Of a DNA stretch of 25,198 bases, positions 1 to 7,537 are shown piece after piece; positions within the stretch are counted from its first letter, which is position 1; every line of letters starts with the position of its first letter. A model generated the notes under the pieces. It searched no databases. It saw nothing but the letters and a program-made list of their open reading frames with translations, and was not told where the DNA came from. Origin of the DNA: an uncultured Clostridia bacterium (GTDB lineage: Bacteria > Bacillota > Clostridia > Christensenellales > Aristaeellaceae); contig CAKTXH010000032.1 in the NCBI GenBank assembly GCA_934630975.1, forward strand, positions 1 through 25,198, given 5' to 3'. A program made the translations under genes and the position numbers.

Positions 1-272
1 TCGATGATGCCGACTTCCTCGCGGATCTTGGCGACGGTCTTCTGCACCGCTTCCTCGTCGGTCACGTCGCAGACATAGCCGTGCGCCTTGATGCCCTTCT
101 CTTCATAAGCGGTCAGACCCTTGTTGACCAGCTCCTGATTGATATCGTTGAACACGATGGTCGCGCCCGCCGCCGCATACGCGCTGGCAATGGCGAAGCC
201 GATGCCGTAAGAAGCGCCGGTGACGAAAGCGATCTTGCCCTCCAGGCTGAAATTCTTCATAAACTCGTTCAT
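1..272 (-). CDS. SDR oxidoreductase, KduD / gluconate 5-dehydrogenase-like (3' end outside window)
   Basis: Only the first 90 residues lie in the window. The start ATG at 272 follows a GAAGGAGG-type ribosome binding site. The N-terminus reads MNEFMKNFSLEGKIAFVTGA and continues SYGIG, which gives the TGxxxGxG dinucleotide-binding motif of classical short-chain dehydrogenases; a VFNDIN segment follows at the end of beta-2. The catalytic Ser-Tyr-Lys region is beyond the edge. It lies 76 bp downstream of kduI on the same strand, so the inferred role is the NAD(P)H-linked step after KduI, reduction of 2,5-diketo-3-deoxygluconate to 2-keto-3-deoxygluconate (the KduD reaction). The N-terminal sequence also resembles proteins annotated as gluconate 5-dehydrogenase, so the exact substrate is open. 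The SDR fold is certain; the specificity is inferred from context. Confidence 0.85.
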   Translation of the reverse strand, partial: MNEFMKNFSLEGKIAFVTGASYGIGFAIASAYAAAGATIVFNDINQELVNKGLTAYEEKGIKAHGYVCDVTDEEAVQKTVAKIREEVGII

Positions 273-348
273 TGGAAAGAAGCCTCCTTCAGTATATTTC
301 CGCACAGCCTCACGCCTGAGCGCAAAGGCCGTGTGATGGACTTTTTAT

Positions 349-1185
349 TTACCGCAGATCCATCGGGTCGATGTTGTCCATGTCGTCGAATTCCTGATTC
401 TCGCCGCACATGCCCCAGATGAAGGTATAGTTGCTCGTGCCCACGCCGGTGTGGATTGACCAGGACGGGGAGATGACGGCCTGCTCGTTGTGCATGAGCA
501 GGTGGCGGGTCTCGGTCGGCTCGCCCATCATGTGGAAGACGACGTTGTTATCCTTGAGATCGAAGTAGAAATAGACCTCCATGCGGCGCTCGTGCGTGTG
601 GCAGGGCATGGAATTCCAGTTGCTGCCCGGCGCAAGCTGGGTCATGCCCATGCAAAGCTGGCAGCTCTGCATGACGGCCGGATGGATGTACTGGTTGATG
701 ACGCGCTTGTTGCAGGTTTCCACGCTGCCCAGCGGGCGCTTGTTGGCCTTGTCGATGTCGATCTTGACGGTCGGGTAGGTCTTGTGCGCCGGACAGGTGT
801 TGATGTAGAACTTGGCCGGGTCGGCGGGATCGTCGCTGGTGAAGCTCAGCGTCTTGGCGCCCATGCCGACGTACAGACCATCGTACTGCTTGAGGTCGTA
901 AACCGTGCCGTCCACGGTGATCTTGCCCTTGCCGCCGATGTTGATGACGCCCATCTCGCGGCGCTGGAGGAACGTGTCGGAGGCCAGCTCCTTGCAGCCG
1001 ACCAGCTCCACGCTCTTGTTCACCGGCATCACGCCGCCTGCGATGATGCGGTCAAAGTGGGAATAGGTCAAAATCGCGTCGTCCGGCGCGAACACGGTCT
1101 CGATCAGGTATTCGCTGCGCAGGCGGTCTGTCGTATAGTGCTTGGCGTCTTCCGAAGCGGAAGGCTGACGAACGGTAAGCTGCAT
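349..1185 (-). CDS. kduI: 5-dehydro-4-deoxy-D-glucuronate isomerase
   Basis: This cytosolic enzyme (EC 5.3.1.17) isomerises 5-keto-4-deoxyuronate, released from unsaturated pectin or glycosaminoglycan oligomers, to 2,5-diketo-3-deoxygluconate. The product is 278 residues, the usual KduI length. The zinc ligands are visible as CHTHERRME (H196, H198, E203) and H245 in WSIHTG, matching the numbering of the E. coli enzyme. The C-terminus ends DDMDNIDPMDLR, typical of the family. The start at 1185 is chosen because AAGGAGG lies 8 bases upstream and the product begins MQLTVRQ; the 28 extra in-frame upstream codons are leader. It forms an operon with the SDR at 1-272. A candidate promoter and a long inverted repeat lie in its leader (see 1214-1309). 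Confidence 0.97.
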   Translation of the reverse strand: MQLTVRQPSASEDAKHYTTDRLRSEYLIETVFAPDDAILTYSHFDRIIAGGVMPVNKSVELVGCKELASDTFLQRREMGVINIGGKGKITVDGTVYDLKQYDGLYVGMGAKTLSFTSDDPADPAKFYINTCPAHKTYPTVKIDIDKANKRPLGSVETCNKRVINQYIHPAVMQSCQLCMGMTQLAPGSNWNSMPCHTHERRMEVYFYFDLKDNNVVFHMMGEPTETRHLLMHNEQAVISPSWSIHTGVGTSNYTFIWGMCGENQEFDDMDNIDPMDLR

Positions 1186-1213
1186 AGGTATGTCCTCCTT
1201 TTGATGGCTGTGA

Positions 1214-1283
1214 ATGAGCGAAATTCCGCCGCGGGGGCGCGCATGGCGCGTCCGCTCCGGGTACGGCATTGTTTTTCGCTCAT
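1214..1283 (-). promoter_or_regulatory. Inverted repeat in the kduI leader
   Basis: Two perfect 10-base arms, ATGAGCGAAA at 1214-1223 and TTTCGCTCAT at 1274-1283, enclose 50 bases of GC-rich sequence between the candidate kduI promoter and its ribosome binding site. The arms could form an RNA stem in the leader or be two half-sites for a regulator. Nothing in the sequence shows which. Confidence 0.5.
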
Positions 1284-1303
1284 CAATACGCTCCCTTGGT
1301 ATC

Positions 1304-1309
1304 AGTATA
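1304..1309 (-). promoter_or_regulatory. Candidate extended -10 box for kduI
   Basis: On the minus strand the sequence reads TGTTATACT, an extended -10 (TGn) directly before TATACT. No convincing -35 box is present at 16-18 bases, which is tolerated at extended -10 promoters. Transcription would begin near 1297, giving a leader of about 110 nt before kduI. Confidence 0.45.
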
Positions 1310-1471
1310 ACACAGCTTTTCCTTAAAGGCCATAGCCGCCGCTCAAAATTGTGTGTTTTTTTGTTTTTCTATCGGTCAATTCTGCCAAATCGTCCGATGA
1401 ATCCGCCCCGCATGGCGCGCCGCTTTTTCGGTTATCCTAACCGCATATTCCGCTTGGAAGGAGGCGCTTTC

Positions 1472-2938
1472 ATGGAGGACGATCCCATTTCGCTCAGCGG
1501 CGATTTATCGCGCAACATCCGCATTTTCCGCGACCGCTTCCGCGCGTCCGACAATGCGGACGTGATCCTGCGCAGATTCCGTTCCGGCGCGTTTTTTGCC
1601 GCGCTGCTGACCATCGACGGCATGACCGATACGCGCGAAATCGACGAAAACATCCTCAAGCCGTGCATGGCGCTGCCGCACGACGCAGGGGCGGACGTGC
1701 CGCCCGAAAGCCGCGTCGATTTTTTGATGGAAAACGCCGTCTCCGTCCTGCCGGCGGAGATGAAATCGCGCTTTGACGACCTGATTGCCGACGCGCTCTC
1801 CGGCCAGAGCGTGCTGATGTGCGACGGCTGCGCGGTAGCCTGCGTGATGGATACGCGCGGGTTTGAAAAGCGCGCCGTCGGCAGGCCGGAGGCGGAGCAG
1901 GTCGTCCTCGGCCCGCACGAGAGCTTCGGCGAATCCATCCGCACGAACATCACGCTGCTTCGGCGCATCGTGCAGCGCGAGGAGCTGATGACGGAATTCC
2001 TTTCCATCGGCGGGGCGATGAAAACCCGGTGCGCGCTGCTGTATCTGCGCGGCACGGCGGATGAAGCGATGCTCGCGCGCATCAAAAAGCGACTCGCGGC
2101 CTGCTCAAGCGGTTTCGCGCTGACCGCCGGCGAGGTTGAGCAGCTCATCGAGGATCACCCCATGGCGCTCATTCCGCAATGCGTCGCCACCGAGCGTCCG
2201 GACAGGGCCGCGTCGTTTCTGGCGGAGGGGCAGATTGTCGTGCTGACGGACGGCTCGCCGCTGGCGCTGGGCGCGCCCTCGACCCTCTGGCACCAGCTCC
2301 ACACGCCGGACGACGCCTCCATGCGCTGGCAGTACGGCACGTTTCTGCGCATCGTGCGGTTCATTGGCATGCTGATCCACCTGTTTCTGCCGGGGGCGTA
2401 CATCGCCGTTCTCCGGTTTCACACCGAGCTGATTTCGCCGATTCTGCTGGCCAGCGTCTATGAAACCAGCTCCCGCGTGCCTGCGCCGATCTTTCTGGAG
2501 GCGCTGCTGATGACGCTGGCGTTCGATCTCGTCAGCGAGGCCGGTCTGCGCGCGCCGGGCGCGATGGGCAACGCGCTGGGCATTGTCTCCGGCCTGATTC
2601 TGGGGCAGAGCGCCGTCGGCGCGGATATCGTCAGCCCGCTGCTGCTCATCGTCGTCGCGGCCAGCGGGCTGGGCGGCTTCTGCATCCCCAATTACGCGTT
2701 GAGCGTGGGCATGAAGATCATTCAGCTTTTGTTTCTGACGGCGGGCGCGCTCGGCGGCCTGTATCTGATGGCGCTGCTGGGGCTTGCGCTGCTCTGCGCC
2801 GCCTGCGCGATGCGCTCCGTCGGTTCGCCGCTGACCGCGCCGCTCACGCCGAGGCGGCCCGGAAACCCGGATCTGCTGATTCGTTTCCCGCTGTGGCGGC
2901 AGAAAGCGAGGGCTTTTTTTGCAGGACGAAAGGATTGA
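1472..2938 (+). CDS. Spore germination protein, GerA/GerKA family (A subunit)
   Basis: This is the A subunit of an endospore inner-membrane nutrient germinant receptor. The product is 488 residues: an N-terminal soluble domain of roughly 285 residues (beginning MEDDPISLSGDLSRNI) followed by a membrane domain with several hydrophobic helices. The segment SEAGLRAPGAMGNALGIVSG followed by LILGQSAV matches the conserved pattern of the GerA family membrane domain. The start at 1472 is set by GGAAGGAGG about 6 bases upstream; the open frame runs further 5' but without comparable signals. It is first in an A-B-C receptor operon and overlaps the B gene by 20 bp. A short inverted repeat, CGGTTA-TCC-TAACCG, lies at 1429-1443 just before the ribosome binding site. 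No sigma-G type promoter could be assigned with confidence. The germinant is unknown. Confidence 0.93.
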   Translation: MEDDPISLSGDLSRNIRIFRDRFRASDNADVILRRFRSGAFFAALLTIDGMTDTREIDENILKPCMALPHDAGADVPPESRVDFLMENAVSVLPAEMKSRFDDLIADALSGQSVLMCDGCAVACVMDTRGFEKRAVGRPEAEQVVLGPHESFGESIRTNITLLRRIVQREELMTEFLSIGGAMKTRCALLYLRGTADEAMLARIKKRLAACSSGFALTAGEVEQLIEDHPMALIPQCVATERPDRAASFLAEGQIVVLTDGSPLALGAPSTLWHQLHTPDDASMRWQYGTFLRIVRFIGMLIHLFLPGAYIAVLRFHTELISPILLASVYETSSRVPAPIFLEALLMTLAFDLVSEAGLRAPGAMGNALGIVSGLILGQSAVGADIVSPLLLIVVAASGLGGFCIPNYALSVGMKIIQLLFLTAGALGGLYLMALLGLALLCAACAMRSVGSPLTAPLTPRRPGNPDLLIRFPLWRQKARAFFAGRKD

Positions 2939-3944
2939 GCAGCGTGTCCGCGCCGCTTATCGCGCACGGGCCTGTGCGGCGGGCATTGCCTGCGGCGCGC
3001 AGATTTTTGCCGTCGGCACGGGGCTGCTGCTGCCGCTTGCGCTCAACGCCGCGTATTGGGCCGCTGTGCCCGCGCTGCTGCTGGGCGGGGTTGTCGGCCT
3101 TGCCGCGCCCAAACGACTCTCCAAAGCGCCGGGAAGCGCCTTCTGCGCGGTGCTGGCGCTTTCGCTGCTCGTCTGCGGCGCGCTGCTGCTCGGCGCGGGC
3201 GCGACGCTCGCCCAGCAGACGCTCCTGCCAAACGGCCATCTGCTGACCTGCCTGATGCTGACGCTGGGCTTTGGCCTGCTCGCCGCGCGCCCCGGCGGCA
3301 CGGGCGTGTGCCGCGTGGCCTTCGCGCTCCGGCTGCTTTTGCCCGTCGCGCTGGTCGTATTCGCGGGGTTCTCGCTCTCTTCCGCCTCGGCGGCGGGGCT
3401 TTTTCCGCTCCTCGGCGCGGGGCTTCGGCCGCTCGGGCTTGCCGCGCTGCTCGGCCTTTCCGCCTGCGCGCCCGCGATGATGCTGTTTCTGCCGCCGCCG
3501 GAACTGGAAACGCCCGAACCCGTGCCGAAAGCCGGGTTTTTCGCCGCCCGCATCCTCCTCGGCGGCCTGTTCGGCGTGCTGACGCTGGCCGCGCTGTCCC
3601 TGTGCAACCCCTATGAGCTCCTGCGCGATCAGCGCGTTTGGGGCGCAAGGATGACAATTCTCTCCAGCGCGCGCCCGCGCGAGGGCTTGGTGCAGGCGCT
3701 GCTGACGCTCGCCCAGCTCTTCGCCCTGCTCATCGGCGCAGTTTCCACGCTCTGCACCGCCGCGCAGGCGCTCGGGCGCGCCTTTGCCAAAATTCAGCCG
3801 CTCAGCCTGTGGCTCTGCGCGCTCGGGGCGCTGGGGCTGCTGCTGGTCGCCGCGTTTTTCGGCATGGACGTGCTGCTGTGCGCGTCGCCGTTCCTGCTGA
3901 TTCCCGAAGGGATTTTGATTATCCTGTCGCTTGCAAGGAGGTGA
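2919..3944 (+). CDS. Divergent GerAB/GerKB-like germination permease (B subunit)
   Basis: A 341-residue, strongly hydrophobic protein with roughly ten membrane-spanning stretches, placed exactly where the B subunit of a GerA-type receptor is expected, between A and C. Known B subunits belong to the APC transporter superfamily and bind the germinant. This product is Ala/Leu/Gly-rich, somewhat shorter than the usual 360-370 residues, and no family motif stands out, so the name rests mainly on topology and gene order. The start is TTG at 2919, inside the end of the A gene, with GAGGG a few bases upstream; no ATG or GTG fits better. It ends 7 bp before the C gene, whose ribosome binding site overlaps its stop. 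Confidence 0.75.
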   Translation: MQDERIEQRVRAAYRARACAAGIACGAQIFAVGTGLLLPLALNAAYWAAVPALLLGGVVGLAAPKRLSKAPGSAFCAVLALSLLVCGALLLGAGATLAQQTLLPNGHLLTCLMLTLGFGLLAARPGGTGVCRVAFALRLLLPVALVVFAGFSLSSASAAGLFPLLGAGLRPLGLAALLGLSACAPAMMLFLPPPELETPEPVPKAGFFAARILLGGLFGVLTLAALSLCNPYELLRDQRVWGARMTILSSARPREGLVQALLTLAQLFALLIGAVSTLCTAAQALGRAFAKIQPLSLWLCALGALGLLLVAAFFGMDVLLCASPFLLIPEGILIILSLARR

Positions 3945-3951
3945 CGAAGCT

Positions 3952-5115
3952 TTGAAAAAATTCGCACCGCTTCTTCTGCTCCTGCCGCTGCTGCTGAGCG
4001 GCTGCACCGGCGGGCAGGAAATCGAAAGCGGGCTGTTTGTCATCTCCATGGCGGTGGACGCCGCGCCGGAGGGCAACCTGACCGTCACCGTCAAGGCGCT
4101 TTCCGGCGCGGAGGACAGCGCATCGGGCGCGTCGGGCGGAGAGAGCGCATCCGATGCGGAAGCCGGGCTTGAAAAGACCGAACCGGGCTATATCGTGCTC
4201 AGCGCCACCGCGCCGAGCTGCCTGCGCGCGCTGGGGCTGCTGGGCGCGACCACGCCGCGCACGGTCAACCTTTCCCAGCTTCGGGAGATCGTCGTCAGCC
4301 AAACCCTCGCCGAAACGGACGCCACGCTCTCCATCCTCAAGGAGATCCACGCGATTTACCGCGCCAACGGCGAGGCCGTTGTCGTCGTCACGCCGGATCA
4401 GGCGGGCGATTTCATCCGCGGGCAGCGCGCCGTGCTCGGCCTGCGCCTGTCCAAATACCTCGAGGTGCTCTTTGAACACTACGAACAGCTCGACATCATT
4501 CCGCCCAGCCCGAGCCTCTCCGCCGTCATCGCCGCGATGGAATCCGGCACGGCCGACGCGGCGGCCGTCTATGCCGCCGGGAACGACTTTCAAAACACCC
4601 TCCTGCTGCAAGGCAAATCCGACCTCGACCGCCTGCCCGGCCATCTGCCCCGAACTGCCCCCGCGCCGAACGAATACATGGGCGCGGCGCTGTTTTCCGG
4701 CCCGCGCATGACCGGCACGCTCACCGGCAGCGAGGTCAGCCTGCTCTGCCTGATGACGGGCAAGGCCGGCAAGCGCGTCTCCGTCATCGACGGCGCGCAG
4801 TATAAAACCCGCCTGCAAACCCGCGTCAGGCGCCGAATCGACCCGGACGGCACGCTCTTCGTCGCCCTTCGCCTGACGCTCACCCTCTCCGCCGGGGCGC
4901 AGCAGCGCACCGGGGAGGAAATCGCCGCCCAGCTCGAAGAGGATTGCGTGAACGTGCTGCAAAAGCTTCAGGCCGCCTCCTGCGACGCGGTTGGGTTTGG
5001 GCGCATCCGCGTCAAAAGCTTCCCGGATATTCCCTCCTGGGAGTGCGCCAATTGGGCGGCGCAGTATGAAACCCTGCCCGTCCGCGTGACCGCTGAGGTG
5101 AAAATCCTGCAATAA
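3952..5115 (+). CDS. Spore germination lipoprotein, Ger(x)C family (C subunit)
   Basis: The C subunit of the germinant receptor, a lipoprotein on the outer face of the spore inner membrane. The product is 387 residues and starts MKKFAPLLLLLPLLLSGCTG: a basic n-region, hydrophobic core and an LSGC lipobox, so Cys18 should be lipidated. Start TTG at 3952 is preferred over the in-frame TTG at 3931 because AAGGAGGTG (3935-3943) lies between them at the right distance. The body shows the GerC-like pattern, with GLFVISMAVDAA early and TLRF-type strands later. Residues about 45-70 are a low-complexity Ser/Ala/Gly stretch (EDSASGASGGESASDAE). Last gene of the operon. Confidence 0.92.
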   Translation: MKKFAPLLLLLPLLLSGCTGGQEIESGLFVISMAVDAAPEGNLTVTVKALSGAEDSASGASGGESASDAEAGLEKTEPGYIVLSATAPSCLRALGLLGATTPRTVNLSQLREIVVSQTLAETDATLSILKEIHAIYRANGEAVVVVTPDQAGDFIRGQRAVLGLRLSKYLEVLFEHYEQLDIIPPSPSLSAVIAAMESGTADAAAVYAAGNDFQNTLLLQGKSDLDRLPGHLPRTAPAPNEYMGAALFSGPRMTGTLTGSEVSLLCLMTGKAGKRVSVIDGAQYKTRLQTRVRRRIDPDGTLFVALRLTLTLSAGAQQRTGEEIAAQLEEDCVNVLQKLQAASCDAVGFGRIRVKSFPDIPSWECANWAAQYETLPVRVTAEVKILQ

Positions 5116-5147
5116 TGCCCGGATGAAAAGGATTTTGCGCTTTTTTT
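5101..5147 (+). terminator. Possible terminator after the germination operon
   Basis: AAAATCC at 5101-5107 can pair with GGATTTT at 5130-5136, and a run of seven T follows at 5141-5147. The loop is long (22 bases) and four bases separate stem and T-run, so this is a weak call. Confidence 0.35.
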
Positions 5148-5175
5148 GAAGAACCTTTCTCTTAGCCTTTTCTCT

Positions 5176-5260
5176 GATTGCGCAGCAATCGAAAAAGAGA
5201 GGGTGCAGGGGAATCATTCCCCTGCCGGAGCTCGAGGCGGAGCCTCGAACGTCTCCCCCG
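5176..5260 (+). repeat. Triple-hairpin intergenic repeat, copy R5 (variant stems)
   Basis: Three successive hairpins. C: GATTGC-GCA-GCAATC at 5176-5190. B: arm GCAGGGGAAT, one central C, then the exact reverse complement, at 5205-5225. A: TCGAGGC-GGA-GCCTCGA at 5232-5248, followed by ACGTCTCCC. The architecture, the one-base centre of B, the triloops of C and A and the tail match the other copies, but the stem sequences differ, with both arms changed together. It lies in the leader of the M20 gene; the A hairpin ends 37 bp before that start codon. Confidence 0.8.
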
Positions 5261-5285
5261 TACTTTGAAAGAAAGCGTGAGTACC

Positions 5286-6449
5286 ATGAATTTTTTGAAT
5301 GAAGCCAAAGCCTATGAAGGCGAAATGCGCGCCTTCTTCGAGGATCTCCACCGCCATCCCGAACCGTCCCATTTCGAAACCCGCACCAACCAGCGCGTGC
5401 GCGAGCAGCTGGCGGCGCACGGCATCGAGATGCTCTGCCCGAAGGAAAATATCACCATCGCCGTCATTCACGGCGCGAAGCCCGGCAAGACCGTCGGCCT
5501 GCGCTTTGATACCGACGCGCTGCAAATGCAGGAGCTTTGCGACGTGCCCTATAAATCCGAGCGCGACGGCCTGATGCACGGCTGCGGCCACGACGCGCAT
5601 ACCACCTGCGGCGTGTTCGTCTCCCGCCTGCTCAAGGCGCATGCCGACGAGCTTTGCGGCACGTATAAGGTCATCTTCCAGCCCGCCGAGGAAGGCGAGC
5701 ACGGCGCGGACGAGGTGATCGCCACCGGGCTGGTCAACGATGTGGACGCGTTCTACGGCCTGCACGTCTGGAGCCTGTACCCGACCGGTACGCTGCACGC
5801 CACGCCCGGCGGCATCTGGGCCGAGCCGGATATGTTCAAGGTCACCATCCACGGCAAAGGCGGCCACGGCGCAACGCCGGAACAGTGCGTGGACGCGATT
5901 ACCGCGGGCGCGGCGGTCGTGCAGTCGCTGCAAACCATCGTCTCCCGCTTCATCTCCCCGATGGACAGCGTGGTCGTCACCGTCGGCTCGTTCCACGCGG
6001 GCACGCGCTGCAACATCATCGCGCAGGACGCCGTGCTGGAGGGCACGCTGCGCGCGTTTGACGACGACGTGCACCGCCGCCTGATCGAGCATTTCAAGCG
6101 CATCATCACCGACGTCAGCGCCGCCTACGGCTGCACCGCCGAAATCGACATCAACGAGGTCACCGGCGTGGTCGTCAACGACGAAGCGCTCTGCAAAATC
6201 GCCAACGAATGTGCCGCCGATCTCGTCCCGCTGGAAATGATTCAGCCGCAGTATCCCTGCATGCTCGGCGACGACTTCGCCGCCTACCGCGCCATCGCCC
6301 CGAGCTGCTTCGTGCAGGTCGGCATGCTCGCGCCGGAAAAGAATTGCTGCTACGCGCACCATCACGGCATGTTCAAGGTGGACGAGGACGTTCTGCCGCT
6401 GTGCGCCGCGTGGATGACCGATATGGCCTCCCGCGCCGCGGCACGCTGA
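5286..6449 (+). CDS. M20 family amidohydrolase / peptidase
   Basis: A 387-residue cytosolic metal-dependent hydrolase of the M20 family, of the type annotated as N-acyl-amino-acid amidohydrolase or hippurate hydrolase, which releases amino acids from N-acyl or peptide substrates. Visible motifs: RFDTDAL (73-79), MHGCGHDAHTT (97-107, metal ligands C100 and H102), FQPAEEGEHGA (131-141, E135/E136), GLHVW (158-162, H160), and a C-terminal YAHHHGMF. The lid domain carries the GKGGHGATP motif. The start at 5286 gives the normal N-terminus for the family (helix, then HRHPEPS); the ribosome binding site is weak (GAAAGAAAG). The actual substrate cannot be told from the sequence. A repeat copy (R5) occupies its leader and a hairpin follows its stop. 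Confidence 0.93.
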   Translation: MNFLNEAKAYEGEMRAFFEDLHRHPEPSHFETRTNQRVREQLAAHGIEMLCPKENITIAVIHGAKPGKTVGLRFDTDALQMQELCDVPYKSERDGLMHGCGHDAHTTCGVFVSRLLKAHADELCGTYKVIFQPAEEGEHGADEVIATGLVNDVDAFYGLHVWSLYPTGTLHATPGGIWAEPDMFKVTIHGKGGHGATPEQCVDAITAGAAVVQSLQTIVSRFISPMDSVVVTVGSFHAGTRCNIIAQDAVLEGTLRAFDDDVHRRLIEHFKRIITDVSAAYGCTAEIDINEVTGVVVNDEALCKIANECAADLVPLEMIQPQYPCMLGDDFAAYRAIAPSCFVQVGMLAPEKNCCYAHHHGMFKVDEDVLPLCAAWMTDMASRAAAR

Positions 6450-6452
6450 TTT

Positions 6453-6476
6453 TTCCACAGCTTTGTGGAAAAAACG
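6453..6476. terminator. AT-rich hairpin after the M20 gene (TTTTCCACA arms)
   Basis: TTTTTCCACA, loop GCTT, then TGTGGAAAAA: a perfect 10-bp stem starting three bases after the M20 stop codon. It could act as a terminator on either strand. The arms are also one mismatch from a DnaA box (TTATCCACA) in inverted orientation. Confidence 0.5.
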
Positions 6477-6612
6477 CCCCGGTTTTCCCGCCTGACCGGC
6501 GCGAGAATTACGATTTTTTAACGCAAATTGAAAAGGGGTTTTTCTTTTCGCGGCGAAAGAATATATTAGCTTTGGCCGTCAGGCCGCGATTTTGCCGGGA
6601 GGAACGCACCGC

Positions 6613-6915
6613 ATGAATTCAAAACCATCCAAGCGTCAGCGCTTTAAAAACTTCATTCTCCGCCGCAAGCTCAACACGCTGGGGCTGCTCGTAATCACCC
6701 TGATGAGCGGGCTGATCACCCTTGCCTGCGCCCTTCGCGGCTTTGCCTACACCGATATTCTGCTGATTGTGACCGTGCTGCTGGTCGTGCTCTGCTTTGT
6801 GCAGGGCATCAAGCTCAAAAAGAGTTTCCGCACCCTCCCGCAGCACTTCAAATCCGCCCATCGTCTCCATGCGCACGCAGCGCGTGAGCGCAATATGAAA
6901 ACGCCGGAGGCGTGA
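6613..6915 (+). CDS. Small two-TM membrane protein, unknown function
   Basis: A 100-residue product beginning MNSKPSKRQRFKNFILRRKL. The N-terminus is very basic, then come two hydrophobic segments (about residues 22-42 and 46-66), then a basic tail rich in His and Arg. By the positive-inside rule both ends should face the cytoplasm. ATG at 6613 follows GGGAGGA with about 9 bases between. No family is recognised. The 163 bp upstream contain TATATT near 6562 but no convincing -35. It is followed by the hairpin-T-run at 6975-7005, so it is probably transcribed alone. Confidence 0.7.
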   Translation: MNSKPSKRQRFKNFILRRKLNTLGLLVITLMSGLITLACALRGFAYTDILLIVTVLLVVLCFVQGIKLKKSFRTLPQHFKSAHRLHAHAARERNMKTPEA

Positions 6916-6916
6916 T

Positions 6917-6948
6917 TTATCCACAGAAGCTCCGATTTTTGTGGATAA
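6917..6948. other. Inverted pair of perfect DnaA boxes
   Basis: TTATCCACA at 6917-6925 and TGTGGATAA at 6940-6948 both match the DnaA-box consensus exactly and face each other across 14 bases. It lies immediately after the stop of the small membrane protein. It may bind DnaA or simply act as a hairpin. Confidence 0.6.
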
Positions 6949-6974
6949 GCAGACCTGTTTTTCCAAAACGCAAG

Positions 6975-7005
6975 AGCGCCCGGTTCTTCGCCGAGCGCTT
7001 TTCTT
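6975..7005 (+). terminator. Hairpin terminator between convergent genes
   Basis: AGCGCCCGG, loop TTCTTCG, CCGAGCGCT, then TTTTCTT. On the plus strand there is one C/A mismatch in a 9-bp stem and a T-rich tail, suiting termination of the small membrane protein gene. Read on the minus strand the same position is a U-G pair, so the stem is complete, but the tail (CTTGCGTTTT) is poorer. It probably serves both convergent units. Confidence 0.65.
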
Positions 7006-7029
7006 ATGCCGTTTTCTCTCCGACGAGCA

Positions 7030-7518
7030 TCAGTCGGATATCCGCGTCGTATCCACGCCCTCCAGCGCCAGCAGGCGGCGCTTTTTCTCAATTCCTCCGG
7101 CATAGCCCGTCAGGCTGCCGTTCGCGCCGATCACGCGATGGCACGGCACGATGATGGAAATCGGGTTATGCCCGACCGCGCCGCCGACGGCCTGCGCGCT
7201 CACGCCGCCGCCCAGCAGCTGGCCGTAGGCCGCCGTCTGCCCGTAAGGAATTTCCAGCAGGCGTTTCCACACGCGCCGCCTGAAATCCGAACCGACAAGA
7301 TGCAGCGGCGGAGTGAAATCCGGTTGTCTGCCCGCGAAGTACATATCCAGCCAGCGCGCCGCTTCCGCCAGAATCGGCGTGTTTTTTTCTTCACGCTCCT
7401 CCGGCAGGTTCGCCGCAAAATACTTTGCGCCGTCAAACCAGAGCCCCGTCAAGCCCTGCCCGTCCGCGGCCAGTAAAATGCCGCCGAGGGGAGAAGCGTA
7501 ACGCTGCGTGAAAACCAT
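7030..7518 (-). CDS. Methylated-DNA--[protein]-cysteine S-methyltransferase
   Basis: A suicide DNA repair protein that transfers the methyl group of O6-methylguanine to its own cysteine. The product is 162 residues, normal for the Ogt/MGMT family. The active site is IVPCHRVI with nucleophile C126; upstream FRRRVWKRLLEIPYGQTAAY is the DNA-binding helix region, and NP at 118-119 precedes the active-site strand as usual. The N-terminal beta domain (MVFTQRYASPLGGILLAADG) is intact. ATG at 7518 is preceded by AGGAGG. It lies 19 bp downstream of the TRIC-like gene and is the last gene of a long minus-strand run. Confidence 0.95.
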   Translation of the reverse strand: MVFTQRYASPLGGILLAADGQGLTGLWFDGAKYFAANLPEEREEKNTPILAEAARWLDMYFAGRQPDFTPPLHLVGSDFRRRVWKRLLEIPYGQTAAYGQLLGGGVSAQAVGGAVGHNPISIIVPCHRVIGANGSLTGYAGGIEKKRRLLALEGVDTTRISD

Positions 7519-7537
7519 AGATGAACCTCCTGCCCGC

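Noticed and set aside
2844..4094. Long antisense open frame (416 codons) opposite the germination genes, and similar ones at 3919-5217, 10098-12611, 14713-16854 and 20058-21605.
   Set aside because: GC-rich DNA gives long shadow frames opposite real genes. Their products are low-complexity Arg/Ala/Gly/Gln-rich, lack ribosome binding sites and overlap genes with clear family motifs.
5116..5285. R5 considered as a simple terminator of the germination operon.
   Set aside because: No T-run follows any of the three hairpins, and the module order matches the dispersed repeat. A weak T-run hairpin is instead listed at 5101-5147.
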